Numbered from the stretch's first letter, positions 51,216 through 63,045 are shown. The stretch is DNA of 64,000 bases from Atrina japonica (GCA_030159075.1 BROG01000111.1:438501-502500), one strand, 5' to 3'. A program made the numbers and translations. Notes: generated by a model not told the origin, from the letters alone.

Positions 51216-52130
51216 ATGTAGAAATAGGCATTCAGAATCTTCTGTCAAAAAGAAAAATAAAGATAATCCTAATGTTAAAGTGGTCAAGTAGTGAGGGAAA
51301 AGAGGAGTTGAGTCTTCCAAATCTTTCAAAGACTTCCTAAGAAACCAGAACCAACAGCCATACCAGGAGCACCAAGGTAACAAAACATCGATCATGCATA
51401 AATACACAGTCAACAGCAGATGATAATGACATTCGCAATCTTATAACAGAAAAGATGAAACAACGGTCAAGAAACATAGCCAGTATATACAAAGAAGACA
51501 TTCAAACTGAACAGAACCGAACGCATATCCAGATAGAAAACTTTGCATAATGTACCTTAAGGAATAAACACGACATAGAATATCCAGACATGAAAACTTT
51601 GCAGTATGTACCCTAAGGATAAATAACGACATAGACTTAATAACCAATAACTGATCAGAACCAGAATTAACATTGAAAAACCGAACACTATACAGTCAAG
51701 ATAAAAGAGAAACAGAAAACACGAAACAAAAATAGTCAAGGAGAAATTGAAAAACAGTCAACCAAACTACAAAAATGAATATCCAGACGTACATTCCCTG
51801 TGAAATAAAGGAATACAAACACGATAACCATGAAATAAATCATGAACTCTAATCAAGATCCAGAAACAGGTGATGTGACACCGCAAGAATTTAACGATAA
51901 CAACAAATCGTCCGATCGAAAACATCGAATGTGGATGAGACCACTTGGCTTCGATCCAGAAGCCCGATTACCAGCTTTAAGTTCACCAGTTAACTAAAGA
52001 TACTAACATTCGACTATTGAAAACTATACAAAGAACTTAAGTAATAATCACAGTGTAATGTGAATACAAAACGAAAATAATTTAAAGAAGTCGAAAACTT
52101 AGTTCTTATTTAAAGAAACAGAATTTACGC

Positions 52131-52229
52131 AAGGACGGAGGACTTTCCGTGAATGGAGGACTTTCCATGAATATTCATAAAGGACGGAGGACTTTCCGTG
52201 AATGGAGGATTTTCCATGAATATGTTAAA
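52131..52229 (+). repeat. 49-bp tandem duplication with four GGAYTTTCC motifs
   Basis: AAGGACGGAGGACTTTCCGT starts at 52131 and again at 52180. Each unit has two motifs, giving GGACTTTCC three times and GGATTTTCC once. It lies ~600 bp before the 3' LTR. Confidence 0.9.
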
Positions 52230-52424
52230 AGTGTTAAAAAGTGAATTATTAAATGTATTATGTTATAATGAACTTTAACATAATGAACCTTTACTTATGG
52301 ACTGTAAATAATGAACTTTATTTGTATTGAGACAATGATTATTGAATTGAATTATGCATAAAATTCTCGGCTTAATTGAACCGGTTTTATATCGCTTTAT
52401 AATGCATGAATATATATTGAAATT

Positions 52425-52615
52425 ATAACCCAAGTCACATATTTTTTATCCAGGTCACATTTTTATTTAATATTAAATCCAGATACACGAGTTTTATGAA
52501 TTGTTGAAAATCCAGGTCATAATTGATAGTGGATTATTGAGAAATATAAGTCACAAGTTAATTTGTTATTACTCCAGGATATGAATTATTTACCGATAAA
52601 AATCCAGGTCACAAC
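52425..52615 (+). repeat. Degenerate ATCCAGGTCACA repeats
   Basis: Five to six spaced variants, e.g. TATCCAGGTCACAT near 52449, AATCCAGGTCATAA near 52509 and AATCCAGGTCACAA near 52598, in the non-coding part of the LTR element. Confidence 0.7.
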
Positions 52616-52789
52616 TTTATTCATTTCATGATTAACAGTAAAAACTTTATTGAATTGTGTTATAACTTTCAAGCCACACCAATGGGGGAAATTTTATAAA
52701 AAGTTACTAATTATAATTTGGAAAAGTATTTATAAGAATGAAATTTTTACCATTTAGTAAAAATTTTCAAGGGATATGGGACTTTTTTG

Positions 52790-53486
52790 GTTAACAATAT
52801 GAGGTACGGGAGATAAATCTTTTAGGAAATTATATAACGAGAAAATAAATTGGTGTGACTTGAAATAGTATTGATGTATATTATATATGTATTTGGGAAA
52901 ATACGGGCAGCTATTTCTTAATTCGGTCAAGTAAATATGTTGACAAAGTTAATTTAGTATATAAAATTCCAAATTCCAAATTAACTCTATTAGTAATATA
53001 CTTAGCATTATTACAATATACTGTTTTGGATAAACAACTTGTCAAACACCTTTTACAAATTCAGCAGCAATTGAAGCTGCATGTTAAAAGGTCAAATATC
53101 TGTCATCATCAGTTTTGGTAAACAAGAATTGATGTTAATAGTTGTACTAAGAAATGATAAATGTAAAAGGTTTACCAAAGGTTGCATTATGGCAGATTTT
53201 GATGATAACGGCGCCCGTATTCTCCCAATTGTAGATGCATTTAACTCTCTTATAAGCTTCCAAGAACTTTATGTTTTGCGTTGGTCAAAAATGACAAACG
53301 TATAAAAGCACTGGAGTTCTGGAAACGAGAGAGACCCAGCGGGAAACCGCCTAGAGAGAACACCACCATACTCTCTGATTGTTGAAACATTGTTTTACCA
53401 TTGCTGTACTCTGCTGTGCTGAGAATAAAAACTATACGATCACAGACCGAACTTTGAGTTAATGATATTGTGTGAGTTGGTTTACA
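52790..53486 (+). repeat. 3' LTR
   Basis: Starts TTAACAATATGAGGTACGG after a purine-rich GGGATATGGGAC and ends GTTGGTTTACA. TATAAAAG at 53301-53308 and AATAAA at 53424-53429. It matches the 5' LTR with few substitutions and many one-base indels. Confidence 0.92.
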
Positions 53487-53493
53487 TATATAA

Positions 53494-53541
53494 TTATATA
53501 TATATATATATATAATATAATATATATATATATATATTATA

Positions 53542-53582
<41 letters not shown>
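53494..53582. repeat. (TA)n-rich array
   Basis: TA/TAATA low-complexity run directly right of the LTR element. Confidence 0.95.
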
Positions 53583-53584
<2 letters not shown>

Positions 53585-53986
53585 TAAGTACATTTATTCT
53601 TTTGCGACGATGTGTCGATACTCTTTGTACCGGCTGATTTTATGATAACAGACCAATATGAAATGTTATTTAGAAATATTGCATATATGTCCCATTCGAC
53701 CTTTGAGCCTTATATATAAATGTAGATGGTTTATCAGAATTAACCAATCATTGTTTACCGGGTTCGAACCAAAAGCATATTTTTCTCTGGTATTTCATCG
53801 TCTAAACGAGAAAACGGAACTTTGTGATATTGTTTAAACGAATGTTTTAGAACAAAATCACCGTTGGGTAATGGATTTGAATCTCCCCTAGTAAAAATAC
53901 CCCAGACTCATTCCATTATATAAATAATAATTATCAATCAAGATTGAATTTATTTTTTTTATTTTTTTTTCTTCCTTTGCTTCATA

Positions 53987-54178
53987 CTACAGTCAACAAA
54001 TTCTCACCCAGAACCTGGTTAAATTGCAACTGGGAAGAGACAACCGGCCTTCCGCAAGAAAACTGGCAAACTTTCTCACAAAATCAGCTGAGGATCCATT
54101 GGGGCGCGAACCTAAGCTGGTCAGAGGTGAGATACTTCATGGCTTAAAGCGCGATGCTCTTTAATGCCAATCGGCCAT
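53987..54178 (-). mobile_element. tRNA-derived SINE, family A, diverged
   Basis: Reverse orientation: AACTGGGAAGAGACAACCGG, CTTCCGCAAGAAAACTGGC, AAATCAGCTGAGGATCCATT, GCGCGAACC, and TTCATGGCTTAAAGCGCGAT. Confidence 0.85.
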
Positions 54179-54530
54179 AGAAGATAAAAGCAATATGAAC
54201 TGTCAGCGACAAAACAAATTTGAAATTAATACTAAACACTAAACCACCTAATTACTATTCAAAATATCTCACGCGAATATTACGAAATAACCTACATTTC
54301 TTGTAATTTAAATCGTAAACTTTGTTTTTCAGACACGAAATAATCATTGTCATGCAAGACAGCATTTCTCTTCGGATGCAATCGGCCTATATGCAAGTGA
54401 ACTCCGGGCCAAGCATTCGGGGAACCTTTATATCTCGGGCCATTACAAACTCATCCCGCGCGGTCTCGGAAAAAAAATCATTCTCGGCAATGTATCATAT
54501 ATATCACTAATTATTTCCAGTAACAATCCC

Positions 54531-54660
54531 GTATTGTATTTTAAAAGTAAATATACAACCAGAGACATATCTTTGATACAACACATAAAATAAAGGTAGA
54601 TTTTAACAAACACCGAGTGTGTTATGGGTCGAATGTATGACACCGACTGCCCGAGATTTC
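54531..54660 (+). repeat. Diverged dispersed repeat S, copy 1
   Basis: TGTATTTTAAAAGTAAATAT, AACACATAAAATAAAGGTAG and a CACCGAGTGTGT motif recur in order at 60355-60430. Confidence 0.55.
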
Positions 54661-55434
54661 CCTTAACCCGCTTGCTCAAAATATTTGTTGACACTAAAAC
54701 GACGTCGGGAACACGTTGTCGGAATCTTAAATGTCTAATTTGTTACGGAAACGACACAAACAAATATCGAACAATCGGTAATTTTCGTAAAGCTTTTCCG
54801 AGGGATGATTAGCAATGGCCAGAATGATGGCCGACTCATAGGAGGGGATACAACGGGCTAGGTTTGACGAGTTTATTATAATTATACACATCCATTTGTT
54901 CTTTTAACCATCAGGTGATCGGTTTGGGGTATCTGTGAGATAAAATATTGCATAAAATCTGCATGTAAAATTTTGCGCCGTTGACAGCTCATATTGCTTC
55001 AAATCGAGTCACATCGATGTATCGAAGTAACTTATAGCAAATGATCACAATCCTCTATTTTAACGGTAATTTCACCTACCGAGATTTATCCATTAGAACA
55101 TGATTGTATTAATTATAATATGTTTCCCCCAGATTGAGCTAGTTCTAAAACATTTATATCTCAAGGCGTTAGACCGAATTAAATTAAAATATCATTTCAT
55201 AATTTTGTTACAAAATTGCATAATGTTGTTATTACAAATTGCATCGATACATGTTTATCATGGCAAAATGCAATAAATCTCACTGGTGAAGTAATTAAAT
55301 CTAGGAAAACCTCGACATTGAACGGGTCATCTTTCCTGACTATATCATTTTTACAAATACAATATGTATACTGTAGATATGAATGGATTTTTTTTTTTTT
55401 TTAATTTATTTATTTATTTAATTTTTTTTTTGTC

Positions 55435-55681
55435 TGAATTGTGTTTTGTGCCGCTCTCAACTATCATTCAGTTATATAAAGACGCCCCAAGTTTTAATGA
55501 TGGAGGAGAGAAACTGGTTCCAATGTACCTGGAGAGAGATCATCGGCCTTCCTCCAGAAAACTAACAAACTTTCTCACACATATGGCTTAGACTCCACAA
55601 CGGCTCGAACCCAAACCCGTGCTGGCAAGAGCTGCTCAGGGTATTTCACGCGATGTTCTAACCACTCGGTCACGTGGGCCG
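55435..55681 (-). mobile_element. tRNA-derived SINE, family A, diverged
   Basis: Reverse orientation: GTGTTTTGTGCCGCTCTCAA, GATGGAGGAGAGAAACTGG, CAATGTACCTGGAGAGAGAT, CGGCTCGAACCC and GATGTTCTAACCACTCGG. Confidence 0.88.
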
Positions 55682-55821
55682 TCAGGTAGATTAAGAGTTA
55701 ATTATCAACTTTTTATATTGATATTGTCCGATTCACATAAGATGGCATGATGGGGTAACCTTCTGATTATCATACGGACGAATCTACTCACCTTTCGGTA
55801 GGGGGAAAATGTTTTATATTC

Positions 55822-55955
55822 CTCACTGGACAAGTAGGTACGATTACTCTATATAGTCAGTGTAATTTTAATGCGATACTTTTTATTACCTGAAATTTAA
55901 ACTCGTCCAGGTCAAGAAAGGGCTAAACCTGGCCAGGTTATATGGATTTTTCTAT
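55822..55955. mobile_element. Foldback element Q, half copy
   Basis: GACAAGTAGGTACGATTACT, TAGTCAGTGTAATTTTAATG, AATTTAAACTCGTCCAGGTC and CCAGGTTATATGGATTTT match the right half of 12219-12512. Confidence 0.85.
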
Positions 55956-56620
55956 ACATCATTGCATATACTCTCCTTTACAGTCAAAAAGAGCTCTGAG
56001 GAAACTGGATTAGGGATTCGAAACCGGTAATCAATGATGAATTAACATGTACTGCATATATCTAAAGATTAAATGTGATAACAGAGAAAAGCCAAGATGA
56101 ATGAAGTTTTTTTTTATTACAGATCACGTTGATACACCAATGCAAAATCACATAACGCTTCATGAATGCCTATCTCTTGTGGAGGTTCGAAGCCGGTAGT
56201 TAAATAAATGATGATTTCGTTCTAAAACGTTTTAGGTCAGATTTGAGTCAGTTATATTTTGAACTTATGTAAAATTGCTTTGAAATTACAAAATAAATTA
56301 CAAATTACGTCGACAGATATAAAAAATAAAGATGAGAGAGAGAGGCGCGACAAATAAATAACTAGGTTGATGTAAGAAAACTCGTACATAAAATAAACAT
56401 ATAGATAAATAAAATAAATAATTGAATGTATAAATAAAATATCAAAATTAAACAAGGAGAAACACAAATCGTTTTGTTTGATATCTGACATATTCTATAC
56501 AGTTCAGTTTACCGATAAAAACGATTTCGGCAAACTTCAATCAACTTAATAAAAATTTAAGTTTGTGGATTGATTTTGAATCAGTTAATAAAAATGTATA
56601 ATTGCAGCATATATACTCAC

Positions 56621-56694
56621 CATTTATGAGGAGAATATGGATATACATATGGCCTCAATTCATACTGTCTGTATGTTCTCTCCAACATATTCAT
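56621..56694 (-). CDS. Candidate first coding exon (56.6 kb)
   Basis: ATG at 56694-56692 encodes MNMLERTYRQYELRPYVYPY then SPHK plus two bases (TG) before a consensus donor GTGAGT. The leftover phase fits the acceptors at both 41978 (giving W-VNDL) and 31120 (giving W-NRYP), so it could be another 5' end of the - strand gene. Equally it could begin a separate gene whose next exon I cannot see. The Tyr/Arg/Pro-rich composition resembles the 273-aa protein. A CRE-like TGACGTCA lies ~90 bp upstream. Confidence 0.6.
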
Positions 56695-56783
56695 ATTTGT
56701 CAAAAATCTACAAACATGGACATTCCGACGCTTTTATGCGTCCATCTTGCATCTCCTCTTTGAGAAACCGATGCAACAGATTG

Positions 56784-56791
56784 TGACGTCA
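56784..56791. promoter_or_regulatory. CRE-like palindrome TGACGTCA
   Basis: Perfect CREB/ATF palindrome about 90 bp upstream of the candidate start codon at 56694. Function is inferred from position only. Confidence 0.4.
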
Positions 56792-56829
56792 CAGACAGCT
56801 ATTCTCCACGGCAGAATGAAAATCACGCG

Positions 56830-58127
56830 ACAGGAGGGCGTTATTTTAGAGATAATCCGAGTGTATGCTATCGTAATTAAAAGTATGATGTCACAGACTT
56901 ATATATGCACCTTTGATTGTTTTACTGGTGAGTGGACAAGTTACTTTGCTAATATTATCCGACTGCCAACACGCTCGTCCTGTTTAAAATTAAAACTTGT
57001 GATTGTCACAGAATTTTTCGAGTGCGTTTAAATATCTTTATCGGCGCGCTTTCATAAACGAGTCATTTCAATAGAAACTGATAACTTAGACACCCAATGA
57101 GCGAAGAGATGCTATATTTACAAAACCCCGAAAAATGCAAATTGGTTAATCAATAAAGTGAAACACACTACGTGAAGTTCTATGTCTTAAAGCATTTTCT
57201 CAAGAAATGTTTCCCGTCGAGAGGTCAGCAATCTGGGAAAATCAATAGTAATAATTACAAATTATTCATTTGAAAATTTTAAATCCCGAATGTGTGTCCA
57301 ATGAGGAAATAAACCAATATTTGTATTTATGTAAAGGAAATTCGTTAACAAAGACCCTAACCATGTGTCAACAAGGAATTTGTATAGGCATAAGCACAGC
57401 ATTGCTAAACATTGATGAGATCAAACAAATAGTAAATTAAATCAATATAACTTTGAATACAACAGCTTAGATTCTAGTCTTGGTGAAGAAATCAATGAAT
57501 CAGTTTTCTCGTTTTGGTACACGGGTTTATGAATGTTTAGCTATTCTGGAACTTATATATAAAATTTGAAAGGATATAAGTCTATTATAAAGCCATTCCA
57601 TGTTTTATCTCTGTTTAGCGTCTTCGGACAGATTGGTTCGGAGATAATAAAACAGAATAAATACCACAAAACAACTAGTTGGAAGTATGGAACATAGTCC
57701 TTAAATTAATAGTTAAATATAAAAATTCGTTTTCATCAATAAAATTATCTGCAAACTTACGTTATTTTGATAGGTTAATGTAAGTATGTGCCAAAGATAT
57801 AGTTTTTTTAAATCTAATTTTTTCTCTTGTTAACAGATCAGGAAAATACTTAAATGTGCAATAAAATGCATTTGTTCCCCTAAAAACGTCTTGTTTTTTT
57901 CTGTAGTTTTATGGGGTTTTTTTCTTGATAGAAATATAGGACATTTATTTTAGGGTGGATGCTACACATGCAAAAAAAATAATAATAATAAGAGTGGCCT
58001 AACCATAAATAATTCAAAGTAAAATATGATAACGATATTAAAGACCAAAACAATATGTAAATATTTAGATTCATTCTTGTTGTAGTAATTAAGCCAAAAT
58101 ATCAAATACATTAAATGCGGTTACTAA
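56830..58127. other. Intergenic, AT-rich
   Basis: No gene, splice-framed exon or named repeat recognised. Confidence 0.4.
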
Positions 58128-58535
58128 AAAACATATTTCGATTTTTTGTCTTATTTTACTACTTGTACTTGATGTACAGTAACAAATGAGAGTTATATAA
58201 TGGCATAAAAATCTTATATTTCTATATATTTTGAACAGATAAGATTGGGTCTAGTGTTGAATTCAAATACAAATACATTGAAGTAAGGTTGACTAAATCA
58301 ATGGCAATTGAAAAAGAGCCAAACCTGGGTTTCTCAAGCAATTTTCACAAAATATATAGGAATATAAGAATTTGTATGCTTGTATAGATAGAAACCTGGG
58401 TTTCTCAAGCAATTTTCACAAAATATATAGGAATATAAGAATTTGTATGCTTGTATAGATCTCTTTTTGTTATTGTATATCAATTTAAGTAGTAAAAGAT
58501 AATCTGAAGAAAAAAAACGCAGCCAATGACCTTAA
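58128..58535. mobile_element. Palindromic dispersed repeat P, copy 4, with a 70-bp tandem duplication
   Basis: Contains TACTTGTACTTGATGTACAG and TCTCAAGCAATTTTCACAAA as in other copies. The unit starting AAACCTGGGTTTCTCAAGCA occurs at about 58323 and 58393, nearly identical. Confidence 0.8.
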
Positions 58536-59165
58536 GGAGGCCTCCGGCAGGTCCGAGATAGACCACTGGTGGGGCTTCGGGGAGGCGAAGTCCCATATAC
58601 TGAGCATTCCAAAACTTTGGTTTCACTGTATAGTAGGTCATCCCTCGGAGAATGCTTCACTATATTTTAATAGCAGATCATCCCCTTGCCATAGCAAATC
58701 GTCCCTGAAGAAGATTTACCTTATAGTAGATACTCTCCCTTTATTTGGCATGCCGGAAAACCATTGTCGAAAAACGGTTCTTGGCTGCATATTATGTATA
58801 TCTAACTTAATTTACTTTGTGTTATAAGTTTAACTTCCCCCCCCCCCCCGATTGTCTGAGTGGTATGCTCTTTTCCGTTGTTTCGGACCAGTCTATTGTG
58901 GTCTGTAAGGTTGAAAAGGTTAACACGCGGAATTTTCACAATGGTGGATACAAAATCTTAAGGATGGAAATATCCAGCAAATATTTTGTATAAATTCTAG
59001 ATCGGTATTGGTACAATGGGAGGGGATATGCCATGGTCTGGATGGAGGGGGTGATCTGCTATATAGTGAAACGTCCACAATGGGGGTGTTCTACGATATA
59101 ATGGACCATCCGGGGGGGGGGGGGACTGCTATGAGGTATGGTCTGTTATATACTAGTACCATCGG
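58536..59165. repeat. Low-copy repeat region with G/C homopolymers
   Basis: Repeated GGTCATCCC/ATCATCCCC motifs and a TATAGTGAAAC motif in inverted orientation (58625 and 59068). C run at 58839-58849 and G run at 59113-59124. It is probably an old inverted element. Confidence 0.5.
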
Positions 59166-60119
59166 ACCACATCGCTATTGTTAGATGTAGGCTTACATAT
59201 TTTTATACATGTTTGTTATTATGTTGATCAGCGGGTCAGTATGTGTGATAGTGCTTTCTAAATCATCACGACTATTGTTTACACTAAAAATTGCGGACGG
59301 AAGTTAACAAGCACTATATTATAGAGTACAAATCTTATGTTGTTAAAAGTTGTGGATGAAAAACATGATAAATAAAGATCACGTGTAGACATTTTATTTT
59401 TAAACAAGTGAACCACGTGGTATCGGAGTCAGTCGCAGCATACAGTCCAGTTATATAATAAATTTTGCATGTTTTTATCTTAAAATGATAAAAAGTTAGT
59501 AGAGCTTGAGGACTGAGTGAATTTGGTAACTGCGGAACCTGCATGGTTAACTTGATTCCTGGGACCGGAGTCACAAAATTTACTAAACACTCAAGTTCAA
59601 CATATATTTTCTTGTTTTGCCTACATGTACATTCATGTTATTAGTAGTTTGTAAAATCTCTGAATCTGTCAGGACTAAAAAGAAATGCATTATTTATCTG
59701 TATAAATTTTCATCTTTTATCATACACATTAAGATTTGGAGGCACTTATGATTTTGTTATTTCCATCTGTTCCATGTGTGTTGTGTTAATTAAGTCCAAA
59801 GAAAAATTTAAGTCATGAAACTCCATAACCTAAGACTGTAAAATAGCGCCTAAACACCGTATTTTACACTATACCAATCAGTTTCACAAATTTATCCATA
59901 TACCTTTCATTTCGTAGGCCCTACATTTCTTCTTTGTAGAAATGTAAATCTTCCTAATGTTCGGTGTAAGCTCTTCCTATTTTTTAAAACAGGAAAATTT
60001 TCCGCTTACGGAGTTTATATTTCATAAATGATCCGATATGCCAGGATAGTTCAACATATGAACATTTCGTATACAGATGTAAACTACTAACTGACAAATT
60101 ATTGACACAGGGATATTGA

Positions 60120-60262
60120 AAACGGCGTTTGATGTCAACGTTCCGCAAATTTTACGGTCGGTACAATAGTCTTGTTTGCGATTACTCTCTTTCACTAAGT
60201 GAAATGTTGAGTTGCCTTTTCGTTGGCGGTTGTTGAGACGTCTGTACCAATTAAACATTGGA
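60120..60262 (-). repeat. Dispersed repeat R, inverted copy of 19540-19682
   Basis: The reverse complement shares GGTACAGA, GGCAACTCAACATTTCACTT, CAAACAAGACTATTGTACCG and GAACGTTGACATCAAACG. Confidence 0.75.
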
Positions 60263-60354
60263 AAAATTTCATATATTCATCCGATTTTCTTCAGGTATTT
60301 AAAATAGCGTTGAAAAGCACATATTTTACATAATTCATGCACTTTCCAGTAAGA

Positions 60355-60470
60355 TCACATCCTGTATTTTAAAAGTAAATATAAAACACATAAAAATAGA
60401 CCGACTTTAACATACGCCGATTGTGTAAAAGGCCCAGATTGCTGACAGATCGAGCGCGTAAGGGACGAGA
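60355..60470 (+). repeat. Diverged dispersed repeat S, copy 2
   Basis: TGTATTTTAAAAGTAAATAT, AAACACATAAAAATAGACC and CGCCGATTGTGT parallel 54531-54660. Confidence 0.55.
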
Positions 60471-61179
60471 CCCCCTTCCCCCCAATAGAATTACAAAGCA
60501 CATTTGATATGGCGAAAGAGTTTATCTGAAAGGTTATTGCATACGGAAATACATCTGCATTTCTTTAAGGTACGGGAAAGCTTAAATTCTAATAAAACAA
60601 ATATTTTCGAAAATAATATCTTTTACAACGTTTCACGTGTTTGATCACACATTTTATCATATTGTCATCAAGCTAAATTCAGATGTTTTTATTTTGATCA
60701 TTTCTGGACTTGTGTTTATATTTTCATATGTATGTTTACTTTTTAATTTACTCACATATTATAATTGTCAATTTCCAAATTCAATTGTTTATGTTTTCCC
60801 ACCAGAAGTGCTACGAATTTCTGACACCTGGACAAAATTATGATACAGGAAATGGACTTACCTCACATGTTAAGTCCTCTCTTTACATAATTATTTTATC
60901 ACCGTCAAAGCAATTATGTACTTATCTAATTTCTCTATTGTGTTTAGGTACATGTACATCTGTGGAAGATTTAATTTGCTTAGTAATTTACTCAACACCT
61001 TTCAAACTTATACCAGATGTATTATTTACAAACTGTTGTCCCAAATTCTCATAAATACTTCTGTCAAATTTCTTTCATCAGTTCGGAAATCAGACACACT
61101 ACTGATAACACAGACTCATTACTTTGTTTTGGAGACCACGTATACTACTGGTCACAAACCAAACTACAGTATTAACTTG

Positions 61180-61315
61180 TATAGGCGTCGGAACCGGGGG
61201 GGTGGGGGGGGGGAGAGCCCCCCCCCTTTTTTTTTGGCAAAGATAGACATAGGTGTTGAAAATTGGGCTTAGCCCCCCAGAGACGTTTCTGGCGTTTTTG
61301 TGTGTGTTTTAAGTT

Positions 61316-61356
<41 letters not shown>

Positions 61357-61382
61357 CACTTTCAATTTGCTTCCGACGCCAA
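61180..61382. mobile_element. ~200-bp TIR element with G- and C-homopolymers
   Basis: Terminal GGCGTCGGAA and TTCCGACGCC. The interior has a G run, a C-T run near 61217-61237 and a C run of ~33 at 61318-61352, with GGGCTTAGCCCCCC between. Confidence 0.75.
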
Positions 61383-62640
61383 TGACTTGTATTGTATTTT
61401 ATTTGGGACATTTCATTATCATTCACTGTTCTGGACTATTCACTTTTTTATTGTTATATATTTGTGATTTACTGTTCATCGTTGCGGCTTGACAATAAAT
61501 AGGAATAAACTTGTAGTATTCTTCCTGGAAATGTATTTTGGTGGACCACAGGGAATACGGCACTCTATCTATTTACGGTCCACAGGGCCACGTTACTTTA
61601 CGGCCCACAGCGCCACACACACCGATTCTTACTCTTCTTCTCGCCAACATTCCCTCACCCCGTTCGTTACAACGCAACGGCGGATACGACTCCAACGACA
61701 ACATCAACGGTACGACATTGTCTCACACGACAACATCAATCCCGACACGTAACCTCGTTGTGATAATATTCTCGACTGTATGTCAGGGAAGAAAAATCAT
61801 CATTATTACAGCTTATATCGCTTCAATAGGAATGTCATCGTCAAATTATAAAAAAAAATGTTACGTAATTTGTTACTGAAATTGATATTAGAATATAGAT
61901 ACATTTGTTTATACTGTTTTATACTATTGAAGTATGCTATTTACGTTTGTAATAACGATAATTCTATCGTATAAGTGAAATATATGAATCAATCTATTAA
62001 GTATTATTACAGTAGTAGAGTGTGTATCATTGAATTCATTTGGAATTATAGTAAATAAATATAGTGTGTATTTCATTGATTAATAATGATGTAAGGTATA
62101 TCAGCGGTATATATTAGCTTTATATATCGCTGGGTATATAAAGTACGGAGTGTAGTAAAATATTACCAGTAAATATATTGTATTAACAGTACAGTATGTT
62201 CAATACTTACCTTCAAATAGTGTGTATAAGTGTAATACTTACGTAAATACTATTGTGTGTGGCATACTTTGCATTAAGAGTATCTTTGTTTATTTATACA
62301 GGTTTTATTCGGTTGAGTTTAAAACCATATCAACCAGACATTTCAGTACCTACGCTAAAGAGGATCATGCAAGATAATAGTGAATGTGTATATTTTCAAT
62401 AATTAAAGATGTAAAACTTCAAAAGTGTTTTTTTCATATTTATGCTACAACCCTAAAGCTCGGGTCATCTTGTGACAATACAGTTAACCCCAGTATTTAA
62501 AATGTGATATATATTGTGTAAAATGCATTTTCCGGAGATCAAGATTATCACATGATCACGTACTTCAAAACATCTTTTTATAAAACTATAAGTTTAATAT
62601 CAACGATTGGGTTGACATATAACTTAACTTTTTATGATAT
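61383..62640. other. Intergenic, no gene recognised
   Basis: The open stretches at 61489-61879 have no recognisable domain. 61980-62260 is dominated by degenerate AGTGTGTAT-type motifs. Confidence 0.4.
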
Positions 62641-62664
62641 GATCTGTACTTGACAACGACAGAA

Positions 62665-62731
62665 ATGAAAACGAGCGTAAATGATTTTGTTTATGTCTTC
62701 ATACTTTTCCAGTTACACATGGGTTGCGAGG
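62665..62731 (+). CDS. Candidate first coding exon with signal-peptide-like start
   Basis: ATG 62665 begins MKTSVNDFVYVFILFQLHMG then CE plus one base, ending at GAGG|GTAAGT. A polar start, a hydrophobic core (FVYVFILF) and a small/cysteine region resemble a secretory signal peptide. The rest of the gene would lie to the right, outside the window or in exons I cannot identify. Confidence 0.4.
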
Positions 62732-63045
62732 GTAAGTATAATCGTTTTATTTATATTACTCAAAGTTTGCTAAGCACCAAGTTTGATTTTTTTTTCACAA
62801 TTATCAATATACCCGTTTCTTACACCGTCCCATTCAAATTCTGAATAAACCCTGAAAGCACATTGTAATTGTTTAAGTCACATTTTGGGGACGTTATTGT
62901 AATTTTTTGAACGTTATTGTTATTTTTGACATTTTCATTAGAAAACTACTCCTAACCGACGAAAATGAAAAAAAAATCGATGTATTAATGGAATTATTAG
63001 GGGGATTCCGTAGGATTTCTTAAATTTACCCTGGTGAACGAGTGA

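Larger units (their letters stand above)
42990..53486 (+). mobile_element. Env-bearing Ty3/gypsy-type LTR retrotransposon, full length but frame-broken
   Basis: Direct LTRs at 42990-43712 and 52790-53486 bracket ~9.1 kb. The order gag, protease, reverse transcriptase, RNase H, integrase, third ORF is the Ty3/gypsy order. No domain is in one unbroken frame: stops and frameshifts occur every few hundred bases, mostly single-base length changes. At ~10.5 kb it is much longer than the ~5-kb Steamer-type elements known in bivalves, because of ~3 kb after integrase. Both flanks are TA-rich (TATA on both sides), so the target duplication is not decisive. Confidence 0.92.

Noticed and set aside
61489..61879. 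Overlapping 87- and 113-codon ORFs
   Set aside because: No domain, no splice support; the CACA/ACGACAACATCAACG-rich sequence looks repetitive.
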